Positions 9,058 to 18,012 of a stretch of 58,005 nucleotides of DNA are shown piece by piece. The DNA is taken from contig JAJPIA010000085.1 of the NCBI GenBank assembly GCA_021324975.1, positions 1 through 58,005 on the forward strand, written 5' to 3'. Source of the stretch: Bacillota bacterium. GTDB taxonomy: Bacteria; Sysuimicrobiota; Sysuimicrobiia; Sysuimicrobiales; Segetimicrobiaceae. Numbering within the stretch: the first letter of the stretch is position 1; each line of letters begins with the position of its first letter. The notes beneath the pieces were generated by a model. The model ran no database searches. It was not told the DNA's origin and was given only the letters and a program-made list of their open reading frames with translations. A program made the translations under genes and the position numbers.

Positions 9058-10857
9058 ATGCGGGGAGATGATGTTCGGAAGGTCGTGAAGGAGTTCCAGA
9101 GCCATCGGTTCACGCGGCGCCAGGCCGTGACGCGTCTCGGCGAACTCGGCCTGTCGCTCTCCATGATCTGGACGGTGCTCGACCGCGCGACGGCGCTCCC
9201 GGCGCGCGCGGCCGCGTCGGGCCGCGGCGCGCAGGGTACGGTCAAGCTGCTCTACTGGCAGGCGCCGACGATCGTCAACTCGCACCTCGCCACGGGCACC
9301 AAGGACTTTCACGCATCGCGCGTGGTGCTGGAGCCGCTCATGACGGCCGACACGAACGGCACCTTCCGTCCGATCCTCGCGGCGGAGGTGCCGTCGCGGG
9401 CCAACGGCGGGGTGGCGGCGGACGGCCGATCCGTCACCTACAAGCTGAAGCGTGGGATCAAATGGGCGGACGGGCGACCGTTCACGTCCGACGACGTGGT
9501 CTTCACCTACAAGTACGTGAGCAACAAACAGACCGGCGCCACGACCTACGGCTCGTACGTCAACGTGGCGAAGGTCGAGCCGGTCGACGCCTACACCGTG
9601 AAGATCACGTTCACCGAACCGACGCCGGCGTGGTACCTGCCGTTCGTGGGCGATTTCGGCAACATCCTGCCGCGCCACGCTCTCGACCCGTACGTCGGCT
9701 CCAACTCCCACAACGCGCCGTTCAACCTGAAGTCGTTCGGGACGGGGCCGTATAAGGTCGAGACGTTCCACCCCGGCGACCTCGTCATCTACTCGATCAA
9801 CGAATACTATCGCGATCCCGCCAAGCCCGCGTTCAGCCAGGTCCAGATGAAAGGCGGCGGGGACGCCGTCTCCGCCGCCCGGGCGGTGTTCGAGACCGGG
9901 GAGTACGATTACGCCTGGAACCTGCAGGTGGAGTGGTCGGTCCTCGACCACATGATGCAGGGCGGCAAGGGCGCGCTGCTCAACGCCCCCGGCGGCGGCG
10001 TCGAGCAGATTTACTGCAACCAGGCCGACCCCGCCAAGACGGTGGACGGCGAGCGCGCCTCGATCAAGGCGCCGCACCCCTTTCTCACCGATCCGAAGGT
10101 GCGGCAGGCGATGGGCCTGGCGCTCGACCGGGCGACGATCGCTAAGCAGCTCTACGGGCTGACGGGTGATGTAACCGCCAACACGCTCACCATCCCGGCA
10201 CGGCTCAGCTCGAAGAATACGAAGATGGTGTTCGATATCGACCAGGCCAACCGGCTGCTGGACGAGGCCGGATGGAAACGGGGGCCCGACGGGATTCGCC
10301 AGAAGGGCGGCGTGCGGCTTCAGGTCTCCTACGCGACCAGCGTGAACACGCTCCGGCAGAAGGAACAGACGATCGTCAAGGACGCGTGGACCAAGATCGG
10401 GATCGAGACGAACCTCCAGACGGTGGACGCGGGCGTGTTCTTCAGCAGCTCGCCCGGCAACAACGACACGTACCATCATTTCTACTGGGACACGGAGATG
10501 TTTACCTCAAGCCCGAGTTCCCCGTTCCCGGCCCAATATATGACCCGATTCTACAGCGGCGACCCGGCGAAGGACGTTCCGCAAAAGACGAACAGCTGGT
10601 CGGGCAACGACATCACCCGCTGGGTGAGCAAGGAGTACAACAGCGCTTACGACGCGGCCCTCAAGGAGCTCGACCCGAAGAAGAACGACGCGCTGTGGAT
10701 CAAGTGCAACGACATCGTGGTGGGGGCGGGCGTGACCTTGCCGCTGATCGATCGGAAAGCGGTATCGGCCCGACTCAGCACCCTGGATACCGGGAGCAAC
10801 ATGACGCCGTTCGACAGCGAGACGTGGAATATCGCGGACTGGCAGCGCAAGGGGTAG
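9058..10857 (+). CDS. Peptide-type ABC transporter substrate-binding protein (SBP family 5), orphan
   Basis: A 599-residue extracytoplasmic solute-binding protein. The start ATG 9058 has GGGAGG about 7 bp upstream. The N-terminus carries FTRRQAVTRLGELGLSLS, a twin-arginine-type export signal after a charged extension. Family blocks follow: YKLKRGIKWADGRPFTSDDV, FGTGPYKVE, VRQAMGLALDRATIAKQLYG and LLDEAGWKRGPDGIR. No permeases or ATPase are adjacent, as with the other family-5 SBP at 782-2365. The two SBPs are only distantly alike. The 3' end of this gene has a scrambled copy just upstream (8923-8981). The ligand could be a peptide, glycan fragment or other solute. Confidence 0.9.
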   Translation: MRGDDVRKVVKEFQSHRFTRRQAVTRLGELGLSLSMIWTVLDRATALPARAAASGRGAQGTVKLLYWQAPTIVNSHLATGTKDFHASRVVLEPLMTADTNGTFRPILAAEVPSRANGGVAADGRSVTYKLKRGIKWADGRPFTSDDVVFTYKYVSNKQTGATTYGSYVNVAKVEPVDAYTVKITFTEPTPAWYLPFVGDFGNILPRHALDPYVGSNSHNAPFNLKSFGTGPYKVETFHPGDLVIYSINEYYRDPAKPAFSQVQMKGGGDAVSAARAVFETGEYDYAWNLQVEWSVLDHMMQGGKGALLNAPGGGVEQIYCNQADPAKTVDGERASIKAPHPFLTDPKVRQAMGLALDRATIAKQLYGLTGDVTANTLTIPARLSSKNTKMVFDIDQANRLLDEAGWKRGPDGIRQKGGVRLQVSYATSVNTLRQKEQTIVKDAWTKIGIETNLQTVDAGVFFSSSPGNNDTYHHFYWDTEMFTSSPSSPFPAQYMTRFYSGDPAKDVPQKTNSWSGNDITRWVSKEYNSAYDAALKELDPKKNDALWIKCNDIVVGAGVTLPLIDRKAVSARLSTLDTGSNMTPFDSETWNIADWQRKG

Positions 10858-11366
10858 CTCAGGGGCTCGGGGAACACACGGTTACTGCGCGTAGCGACGG
10901 CGAGACCGGCCTTGCGGCTCGCGGAAAATATCGGGAGGCGCTCGTCCCGGCCGGCTTTTCACCGTCTTCGGCCCTCGCCGCCGGTGCCTACTGCCCGTCA
11001 GCCGTCCTCCGGGGTTACCCCCGAAGTACACTCGACCAGCTTTCGGCGTCCACGTGCGCGAGCGTTTGAGTCGGCTCTCGCCGGAGGATTCGCGCCTCCG
11101 ATATCATTGATACCACCCTGGCCGGCCTCGCGCAATCCGGAAACTCAGTTCGCGCGATGTCGGGACAATGTGGCTAGCATCCTGTGGACAAGGCGCGAAC
11201 GGGCGGCTTACGGGCCGATCATGCGGCGCCAGACGGCCAAGTAGAAGTAGCGGCGCGGCCGGCGCCGCGAGTTCTGCGCCCCGCTTTACGAGGACGCCCG
11301 CGTGCCGGAACGCGGGGCGCCCGGCGGAAGGCCTCCTGGGGGTCGAGCGATAATAGCTCGAATATC
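10858..11366. other. 509-bp gap before nagZ; no convincing gene
   Basis: No reading frame here has a ribosome site or family resemblance. It contains an 11-bp palindrome TATCATTGATA (11102-11112), AT-rich for this genome and a possible operator. There is a small hairpin CGGAGG/CCTCCG (11082-11100). A TCGAGC/GCTCGA inverted repeat (11343-11361) encloses GATAAT (11349-11354), which could be the -10 of nagZ. None of these is proven. The region probably holds the SBP transcript end and nagZ regulation. Confidence 0.4.
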
Positions 11367-12890
11367 ATGGACCTCGACCGCAGCATCGGCCAACTGTTCA
11401 TGGTGGACTTCACCGGCTATGCGCCCGATCCCGAGGTGCTCCGGCTGATCGAGGACGGGGGCGTCGGCGGCGTGATCCTCTTCGTGAAAAACGTGGCCTC
11501 CGCCCGGCAAGTGGCTGCGCTCACCAACGCCCTGCAGGAGGCCGCTGCCCGGGCGGGGTACCCTCCGCTCCTCGTCAGCGCTGACCAGGAAGGCGGTCCG
11601 GTTGTCCGGCTGCCGCGAGAAGCCACGCACTTCCCGAGCGCGATGGCGTTTGGCGCGGCGGGCAGCGAGGCGCTCGCGGCTTCTGCCGCGGGCGTCACCG
11701 CCCGCGAGTTGCGTGCCGTCGGGATCCACATGAACATGGCGCCCGACATGGACGTCAACAACAACCCGGACAATCCGGTCATCGGCATCCGCTCGTTCGG
11801 TGAGGACCCGCACCGTGTCGCGAGACTCGGCAGCGCCGCCGTTCGGGCGATGCAGGCGTCGGGCGTGCTCGCCACCGTGAAGCACTTTCCGGGGCACGGC
11901 GACACGTCGCTGGACTCGCACCTCGATCTCCCGGTGGTGCCCCATTCGCGGGCGCACCTCGACACCGTGGAGTTGCAGCCGTTCGTCGCGGCGATCCGAG
12001 CGGGTGTCGGCGCGGTCATGACGGCGCATGTCGTCTATCAGGCGCTAGACCCCGATCGGCCGGCTACGCTATCCCCGGTCGTCCTCGGGATGCTCCGCAC
12101 GCACCTCGGGTTCACGGGCCTCATCGTCACTGACTCGATGGCCATGCAGGCAATCACGGACCGGCACGGACCCGGCGACGCCGCGGTCGAGGCGATCCTG
12201 GCCGGCGCGGATATCGTCCTGGCGTGCGGCCCCATCGCGGCGCAACGAGAATCCATCGAAGCGGTCCGGCGCGCCGTGGACCGCGGGCGCATCCCCGCGT
12301 CGCGGATCGCGGAGTCGGTGGCCCGCGTGGCTGCCGCCAAGGAGCGCCTCAATCTAGGCAAGGGTGCCACCGTTGCCGTTGACGGTGTCGACGCGACGGT
12401 CGGCGTGCGGGCCCACCGGGACGTCGCCGAGCACGTCGCGGAGGCCGCGGTCACGCTCGTTCGCGGTGGCCGGTCCGCGGTGCCCCTCCCGCCGGGGCCG
12501 GTTTCGGTGGTGGCCGTCAATGGGGCTCCGCCCGAGGCTGCCGATGGGTTGGCGGCGGCGCTGCGGGAAGCAGGCCGCGAGGCGGACGTCCGCTCGGTCG
12601 ACGCGGCGCCAGGACCTCGCACCGCGCTCGTCGCCGTGCTCGGCCGCTGCGCAGACCTCGACAGCGGCGCGCGCGAAGCGGTCATACGGACGCCGGCGAC
12701 TCCGGTGGCCGCGGTCGCCGTCGACGTGCCCTACGGGCTTGCGCGATTGCCCCGCGACGTCGGCTGCGTGGCCGCGTACGGATGGGATCCGGCGTCGCTG
12801 CGCGCCGCGGCGCGCGTGCTGACCGGCAGCCTCGCGCCCCGGGGACGGCTACCCGTCACGCTCGACGAGCCGGGCGAGACGCGCGCGTAA
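11367..12890 (+). CDS. nagZ: GH3 beta-N-acetylhexosaminidase (NagZ-like)
   Basis: A 507-residue glycoside hydrolase family 3 protein. ATG 11367 gives the family-typical N-terminus (MDLDRSIGQLFMVDFTGY). KHFPGHGDT (172-180) holds the catalytic His/Asp dyad loop seen in NagZ-type enzymes, and the nucleophile Asp is in VTDSMAM (about 256). About 170 C-terminal residues form an extra domain, as in Gram-positive NagZ, with a Val/Ala-rich fold. No signal peptide is seen, so the enzyme is probably cytoplasmic, cleaving GlcNAc from imported wall or chitin fragments. No ribosome site precedes the ATG, and a possible -10 (GATAAT) lies 12 bp upstream. Its last 42 bp overlap convergently with mrfB. Confidence 0.85.
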   Translation: MDLDRSIGQLFMVDFTGYAPDPEVLRLIEDGGVGGVILFVKNVASARQVAALTNALQEAAARAGYPPLLVSADQEGGPVVRLPREATHFPSAMAFGAAGSEALAASAAGVTARELRAVGIHMNMAPDMDVNNNPDNPVIGIRSFGEDPHRVARLGSAAVRAMQASGVLATVKHFPGHGDTSLDSHLDLPVVPHSRAHLDTVELQPFVAAIRAGVGAVMTAHVVYQALDPDRPATLSPVVLGMLRTHLGFTGLIVTDSMAMQAITDRHGPGDAAVEAILAGADIVLACGPIAAQRESIEAVRRAVDRGRIPASRIAESVARVAAAKERLNLGKGATVAVDGVDATVGVRAHRDVAEHVAEAAVTLVRGGRSAVPLPPGPVSVVAVNGAPPEAADGLAAALREAGREADVRSVDAAPGPRTALVAVLGRCADLDSGAREAVIRTPATPVAAVAVDVPYGLARLPRDVGCVAAYGWDPASLRAAARVLTGSLAPRGRLPVTLDEPGETRA

Positions 12891-14135
12891 CCGATCGGCG
12901 AGGCGCGCCACCCCCGCGGCGGGAGCCCCGTGCAGCCCCGCGGTCCCGTCGATCAGCTCATCGACGATCGACAGCGCTTCTGTCACCGCGGCACGGGCAC
13001 CCCGGATATCGTGTTGTCGGGTGCGGGCCTTCGCGACCTCTTCCAGCACATGCGCGCGGAACCGGTCGGGCCGCATCCACGTGCCGGCCTCCGCCTCCCA
13101 CCGCCGTCGTGCACCGTCAGGATCGTGGACCGCGCGATGCGCGCGGGCGAGCTTCTGGAGCACCCGCCACCGATCACCCGGCTCACATGCGTCCCGCATG
13201 GCGCGCTCGAAGCACTCGATCGCAACGGCATGCGCGCCCCGCCGGCCGACGAGCACGCCCGTCCCTTCCCAATCGAGCGCCACCCCGGCGTCGAGCGGCG
13301 CGCGCAGGATCCGGGAGACCTCGCCGTGCAGGAGCACGAGCGCGAGCAGGTCGGCGCGGTTGTGGACGAGGATGGGATCGAGCGCGGCACGGTCCGTGTC
13401 GCGCAGATACCGGATGTAGATGCCGGGGATCTCCCAGCCCGGCACGTCGTGGTTCCGTGGTGCTCCGAGCACCTCGGCCTCGAGCGTGCTCAGGCGATGG
13501 GTCCCGAGGACCCGATGCCACAACCGCCGCGCCGGGTAGATGAGGTCGGTGTGCGCGTCGAACGACGCCGGCCGCTGCCGCGCGAGGATGAAGCGCGCCT
13601 CGATGATGGGCCAGTCGAACCGCTGCCCGTTGAACGTGACGAGATGCCGCGCGCCCGCAAGCCGCTCGGCCAGGACGGAGAGGAGCCGGCGTTCGCCGGA
13701 GAGGCGCCTGAGCAGCAACTGCTCAACGACGAGCTGTCCGCCGCCACAGTAGGCGAGCCCGACGAGAAACGCGTACGTCCCCGTGCCCCCGGCGAGCCCG
13801 GTGGTCTCCGTGTCGAGCCAGACGGTGCGTCCGAGGTCGCCGCCGTGGTCGATCGAGCGGAGCGCGTTCCCGACGGCGCAGCGTCCGTGCCGGTGGCCCG
13901 GTCCAAACCCTGCGCGCAGGATCTCCACGCCGTCGCCGACGGCGGCCGGTGCGAGCCCCGTTTCGAGCGAGGTCGCCGGCGGCGCCGCCGTGGCCACCGT
14001 CTCGCCGGTCCGCGGCATCGACGCCGGACGGCCGGGCGCGCGTCCGGTGGCACCCGCGCCGAGACGGCGCAGCCGCTCGCGTATCGCTTCGCCGCCGGGC
14101 GCGACGTTGGACGCCTCAGGCTGGTACGCAGACAT
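12849..14135 (-). CDS. mrfB: MrfB/YprB-like DEDD 3'-5' exonuclease
   Basis: A 428-residue protein with an RNase H-like exonuclease fold. Metal-binding acidic motifs are WLDTETTGLAGGTGTYAFLVG (DTET near 108-111), FNGQRFDWPIIEAR and HNRADLLAL. An Ala/Arg-rich helical tail resembling TPR follows. This matches Bacillus YprB (MrfB), the nuclease partner of helicase MrfA in repair of mitomycin-type DNA damage. I chose ATG 14135, which overlaps the mrfA stop by 20 bp, because upstream codons are low-complexity. The gene is co-transcribed with mrfA, probably under the LexA-type box at 16431-16444. Its 3' end overlaps nagZ tail to tail. Confidence 0.85.
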   Translation of the reverse strand: MSAYQPEASNVAPGGEAIRERLRRLGAGATGRAPGRPASMPRTGETVATAAPPATSLETGLAPAAVGDGVEILRAGFGPGHRHGRCAVGNALRSIDHGGDLGRTVWLDTETTGLAGGTGTYAFLVGLAYCGGGQLVVEQLLLRRLSGERRLLSVLAERLAGARHLVTFNGQRFDWPIIEARFILARQRPASFDAHTDLIYPARRLWHRVLGTHRLSTLEAEVLGAPRNHDVPGWEIPGIYIRYLRDTDRAALDPILVHNRADLLALVLLHGEVSRILRAPLDAGVALDWEGTGVLVGRRGAHAVAIECFERAMRDACEPGDRWRVLQKLARAHRAVHDPDGARRRWEAEAGTWMRPDRFRAHVLEEVAKARTRQHDIRGARAAVTEALSIVDELIDGTAGLHGAPAAGVARLADRLRARLARLVERDG

Positions 14136-16371
14136 CCCGCAGCAGGTGCAGGGCGCGCCGCTTGGCTTCCGGGCCGAGCTCGAGGACGGGGCCGACACAG
14201 GACGGGCACCCGTGCTCGCAGCCACACCCCTCGACCAGCGATGCGGCGGCGTCGAGGAGCTCGCGGCGCAGCGCAAACAACCGCTCCGCGAGCCCGACGC
14301 CGCCGGGGATCTCCTCGAACAGCGTCACCGTGGGCTCGCCGGTGTGCGGCGACCGGATCTCCACCGTGGAGCCCAAATCGCGCGGATCCGTCATCAGGTA
14401 CAGCGGCGCGATGTTCTGCAGCGCGTGCGCCACGCCGAGCAGCGCGCCCTGCAGCGCGTCGGTGCCCATCTCCGGAACCCGGGCTCGCGGAAACACCCAC
14501 CACGCCGCGGTGGTGTGCAGCGTGGTCTCGGGCAGATGGATCGTCCCGAACCCGACGTTTTCGTGTGTGGCGAGGCGCAACTTCTTGAAGATCGTCGGGC
14601 GAAACGTGACGGCCGCCTCGCCGTGCGCCGCGTCACGCTCGCGCGCAAACTCCTCGAGCACACGCACGCCGACCGCGATCTGCGCGTCCGTGTAGTAGTC
14701 CACGTCGACCTGGCGGACGTACGCCTTACGCTCATCCCAGTCCAGGCGGTCCACGTGGTACTGCCGGCCCAGGTGAATGTAGATCGCGTCCTCGTGCACG
14801 AACGCGGGCGCGGACGGCAGGTCGATCTCCCCGATGACGCGCGGCCGCGGCTCCGTCGTGTCGATGATGACGACATTTTGCGGGCTGGCGCTCCGGAGGC
14901 TCACGCCTTCGGCCGGGTAGGCCTCGGCGACGTAGTGCCACGCGTTGTCCTCGTGATGCAGGACTCCCTCCTCTTCGAGATACGCGAGGATCTCCGGGAG
15001 AGTATTGGGGCCGAACGTCTCGTCGTCGCGCACCGGCAGCTCGAACGCGGCGCACTTGACATGGCTCGCCAGCACGAGCAGGTTATCGGGGTTGATGCGC
15101 GCCTGCTCGATGGGCTGGTCGAACAGATACTCCGGGTGGGTCGCGATGAACTGATCGAGCGCGCCGCTGGTGGCCACGAGGACCGCAAACGAGCGGTCGG
15201 CCCGGCGTCCGGCCCGGCCCATCTGCTGCCACGTGCTGGCGATGGTGCCGGGGTAGCCGACGAGGACGGCCGCGGAGAGCTGGCCGATGTCGATGCCGAG
15301 CTCGAGCGCATTGGTGGCGGCGACGGCGCGGACCGATCCGCCACGCAGCCCCGCCTCGATCGTGCGCCGCTCGCTCGGCAGGTACCCCGCGCGGTAGCCG
15401 CAGATTGCCTCGGGGTCGACGTGCTGACGCCGTGCGGCGTCGCGCAGATACGTGGTGAGCAACTCGGCCCGCAGCCGGGTACGGGCGAAGAAGATCGTCT
15501 GAATCCGACCCTTGAGCAGCTCCTCGGCGACGGCCACCGATTCGCGGACCGCGTCCCGCCGAATGCCGAGCGCGGGGTTGACGACGGGCGGGTTGTAGAC
15601 CGCCACCGTCCGCTCGCCGCTCGGGGCGCCGCTCTCGTCGAGGACCGCGACGGGCCGCTCGAGCAGCCGGGCGGCGTGCTCGCCGGGGTTGCCGATCGTC
15701 GCCGAGCAGCAGATGAACCGCGGCGCGCTGCCGTAGAACCGGCAGATACGGTCGAGCCGGCGCAGCACGTTTGCCAGGTGGGAGCCAAACACGCCGCGGT
15801 AGTGATGCAGCTCATCGAGCACCACGTAGCGGAGGTTCTCGAACAGGCGGAGCCACTTCGTGTGGTGCGGCAGGATCGCGGTGTGGAGCATGTCCGGATT
15901 CGTCACCACGATGTGGCCGGCGGTCCGGATCGTCCGGCGCGCATCGCCCGGGGTGTCCCCATCGTACGTATACGCGCCGATCTCGACCTCGAGTGATCGG
16001 ATCAGCTGCTGGAGCTCGTCCACCTGGTCGGCCCCGAGCGCTTTGGTCGGAAAGAGGTAAAGCGCTCGCGGGCCGCCGCCTCGCAGGATCGCATCCAGGA
16101 CGGGCAGGTTGTAGCACAGGGTCTTGCCGGACGCCGTGGGCGTCACGACGACGATGTCGCGCCCCGCACGAACCTCCGCAAACGCTTTGGCCTGGTGCGT
16201 GTACAATTGCGCGATCCCAGAGCGGGCGAGCGCATGCCGCAGGCGCGGATCCATCGTCTCGGGAAACTCCACGAACTGCGCCCGCTTCGCCGGAAACGTC
16301 CGCCACGCCGTGAACTGCGGCGCAAAGCGGGGTCGGGTACGGTAGGCGTCGAGAATCTGCTCCAGCGTCAT
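14116..16371 (-). CDS. mrfA: MrfA/YprA-like superfamily 2 DNA helicase with C-terminal Cys4 domain
   Basis: A 751-residue helicase. Walker A is TPTASGKT (77-84), the box II motif is DELH (about 186-189) and SAT is at about 223-225. The second RecA domain contains QQMGRAGRR. The C-terminal DUF1998-type zinc module ends with CGCEHGCPSC. The order and length match YprA (MrfA), the DNA-damage helicase paired with MrfB. ATG 16371 follows a GGGAG ribosome site. An in-frame upstream extension has no family sequence. mrfB follows with overlap. The upstream LexA box suggests damage induction. Confidence 0.92.
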   Translation of the reverse strand: MTLEQILDAYRTRPRFAPQFTAWRTFPAKRAQFVEFPETMDPRLRHALARSGIAQLYTHQAKAFAEVRAGRDIVVVTPTASGKTLCYNLPVLDAILRGGGPRALYLFPTKALGADQVDELQQLIRSLEVEIGAYTYDGDTPGDARRTIRTAGHIVVTNPDMLHTAILPHHTKWLRLFENLRYVVLDELHHYRGVFGSHLANVLRRLDRICRFYGSAPRFICCSATIGNPGEHAARLLERPVAVLDESGAPSGERTVAVYNPPVVNPALGIRRDAVRESVAVAEELLKGRIQTIFFARTRLRAELLTTYLRDAARRQHVDPEAICGYRAGYLPSERRTIEAGLRGGSVRAVAATNALELGIDIGQLSAAVLVGYPGTIASTWQQMGRAGRRADRSFAVLVATSGALDQFIATHPEYLFDQPIEQARINPDNLLVLASHVKCAAFELPVRDDETFGPNTLPEILAYLEEEGVLHHEDNAWHYVAEAYPAEGVSLRSASPQNVVIIDTTEPRPRVIGEIDLPSAPAFVHEDAIYIHLGRQYHVDRLDWDERKAYVRQVDVDYYTDAQIAVGVRVLEEFARERDAAHGEAAVTFRPTIFKKLRLATHENVGFGTIHLPETTLHTTAAWWVFPRARVPEMGTDALQGALLGVAHALQNIAPLYLMTDPRDLGSTVEIRSPHTGEPTVTLFEEIPGGVGLAERLFALRRELLDAAASLVEGCGCEHGCPSCVGPVLELGPEAKRRALHLLRDVCVPA

Positions 16372-16430
16372 GCGCGGCTCCCTGTCGCCTGGTGCCAACG
16401 GTGCGTCGTTGAAGGGGTCCTTAGCTTCGA

Positions 16431-16444
16431 CGAACGCCTGTTCG
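16431..16444 (-). promoter_or_regulatory. LexA/DinR-type SOS box upstream of mrfAB
   Basis: CGAACGCCTGTTCG is a perfect 5-bp-arm palindrome with a 4-bp spacer. On the minus strand (CGAACAGGCGTTCG) it matches the Gram-positive/actinobacterial LexA consensus CGAAC-RNRY-GTTCG at every position. It lies 60 bp upstream of the mrfA ATG, just downstream of a weak possible promoter. The palindrome extends to GACGAAC/GTTCGTC. Binding is inferred. Confidence 0.75.
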
Positions 16445-16560
16445 TCATGGTGTAGGTGATTCCTGCTTTGCCGGGAAACGTGCGTGCCGGGCCACCGAAA
16501 TCTCACCAGGCACGTACAGCGTGGCGTCGGAAAGGTCGAACGCCCGTTACGCTAGCGCGC

Positions 16561-18012
16561 CTACAGTCCGGCCTCTTCGAGACCCAATCGCCGTCCGAGA
16601 GCCTGAAGGGCCGTCGTAAAGCAGCCCCGCGGGGCGGCGGTAGTCCCGGCCCCGATCTGCCCCATGCCCGGCAGGCGGTGGGCGATGCCGGTGTCAATGA
16701 CGGGGACCAGGCCGCTCTCCACCACGCGCCGCACGTCGATCGCGGTCGGCGTCCCGGCGAACCCGAGCGACGGAATGCCGTACGCCTGGCTGCGCGTCAG
16801 CGTGATCCGGTACATCGCGCGCGTGTAGGCGACGGCGTCGGCTGTGGTGCCGCCGATAAACCGCACGATGGCGGGCGCCGCGGCCATGGCGAATCCGCCG
16901 ATGCCGCACGTTTCCGTGATCGCGCTGTCCCCGATGTCCGGGTTGGCGTCCTGCGCACCGTACCCGGGAAAATACAGCCCGTCCGGCGCACCCGCGGGTG
17001 CCGTGAACCAGGCCTCGCCCGTCCCGCTGACGCGGATGCCGAACTCCACGCCGTTACGGGCCATCGCGGTCACGACCGAGGAGCCATCGATGCCGTGGGC
17101 CGCATCGAGCGTGGCTTTGCACGCCGCCATGGAGAAGTTGAGATAGAAGTGGTCGTTCCCGCGCATGAACTCGAGCGCAGCCGCGGCATCGTCCGGTGCG
17201 GCGCGGACCAGCGTCGGCGCGATGGTGCGGATCAGGATGGACGTCCCCGCGACGTTGCGGTTGTGGCACTCATCGCCCATCTGCAGCGCCCGCGCCGTGA
17301 GATCCCGCAGGTCCACCGGCGCCGCCCGCAGCGTCCGTCCGAGCGCCGGGCCCAGCGTCGCGGCGAACCACCGAAGTCGCTCCAGCACGGCCCCGTCATA
17401 GGCACCATAGCGGAGCATCTTGCCGATCCCCTCGTTGAGGTTCGAGAATGCGCGGTTGCCGAAGGCTTGGTTCTCGACCACGATGACCGGCATCGAGGGC
17501 GAGACGATGCCGGCCATCGGCCCGACCGTCGCATATTCATGGCATGGTGCAAACTCGACGGCGCCACGGCCGGCGAGTGCTTCGGCCTCGGTGGGCGTCG
17601 TCGCCCATTCCTCGAGGAGCATCGCGCCGATGGCGGCTCCGCGCATCGGACCGCACATGCGCTCCCACGTGATCGGCGGACCGGCATGGAGCAGCATCCG
17701 CGACCCCATGCCGGGGATCACGTCGGCGGCGGTACGGACGTCGACCGCCACGGGGCGGCCCTCCACGATCCGGCGCACGGCTTCCGCGTTGGCCCTCGCC
17801 ACCAGCGCCCCAATCGGATCGTCGGGGTCGTCCTCGAGCCGCGCCAGGAGCAGCCCAAGCGCCCGGTCCCCCTCGGCCGGCGGTCGCCACTGGACGTGCA
17901 GGCACGCCCCGCCGTGAGTCTGGATCGGCTCCGCAAAGCCCGCGAGGCCGATATTGATCGCGCGGATGCCACCGGTGAAGATCGTGGATGGCCGGGCCGG
18001 CTCCCCCGTCAT
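16561..18012 (-). CDS. DUF1116 protein, AllG/YlbE-like subunit
   Basis: A 483-residue DUF1116 protein. Conserved blocks include GIRAINIGLAGFAEPIQTHG, GMGSRMLLHAGPPITWERM, GAMLLEEWA, GDECHNRN and GNDHFYLNFSMAACK. In E. coli the homologue YlbE (AllG) works with FdrA (AllF) and YlbF (AllH) as an oxamate carbamoyltransferase in allantoin breakdown. Its ATG overlaps the stop of the upstream fdrA-like gene (ATGA, 18009-18012). The usual third subunit (DUF2877) and a carbamate kinase are not present nearby, so the reaction here may differ. The family call is firm; the function is inferred from E. coli. Confidence 0.83.
   Translation of the reverse strand: MTGEPARPSTIFTGGIRAINIGLAGFAEPIQTHGGACLHVQWRPPAEGDRALGLLLARLEDDPDDPIGALVARANAEAVRRIVEGRPVAVDVRTAADVIPGMGSRMLLHAGPPITWERMCGPMRGAAIGAMLLEEWATTPTEAEALAGRGAVEFAPCHEYATVGPMAGIVSPSMPVIVVENQAFGNRAFSNLNEGIGKMLRYGAYDGAVLERLRWFAATLGPALGRTLRAAPVDLRDLTARALQMGDECHNRNVAGTSILIRTIAPTLVRAAPDDAAAALEFMRGNDHFYLNFSMAACKATLDAAHGIDGSSVVTAMARNGVEFGIRVSGTGEAWFTAPAGAPDGLYFPGYGAQDANPDIGDSAITETCGIGGFAMAAAPAIVRFIGGTTADAVAYTRAMYRITLTRSQAYGIPSLGFAGTPTAIDVRRVVESGLVPVIDTGIAHRLPGMGQIGAGTTAAPRGCFTTALQALGRRLGLEEAGL

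Noticed and set aside
8557-10479. 640-residue minus-strand frame across the GNAT and SBP genes
   Set aside because: Antisense shadow. Only its small segment at 8923-8953 is of interest, as part of the rearranged repeat.
10912-11244. 110-residue plus-strand frame between the SBP and nagZ
   Set aside because: No ribosome site and no recognisable motif; composition typical of noncoding GC-rich DNA.
13783-15996. 737-residue plus-strand frame opposite mrfA
   Set aside because: Antisense shadow with biased composition; mrfA is unambiguous.
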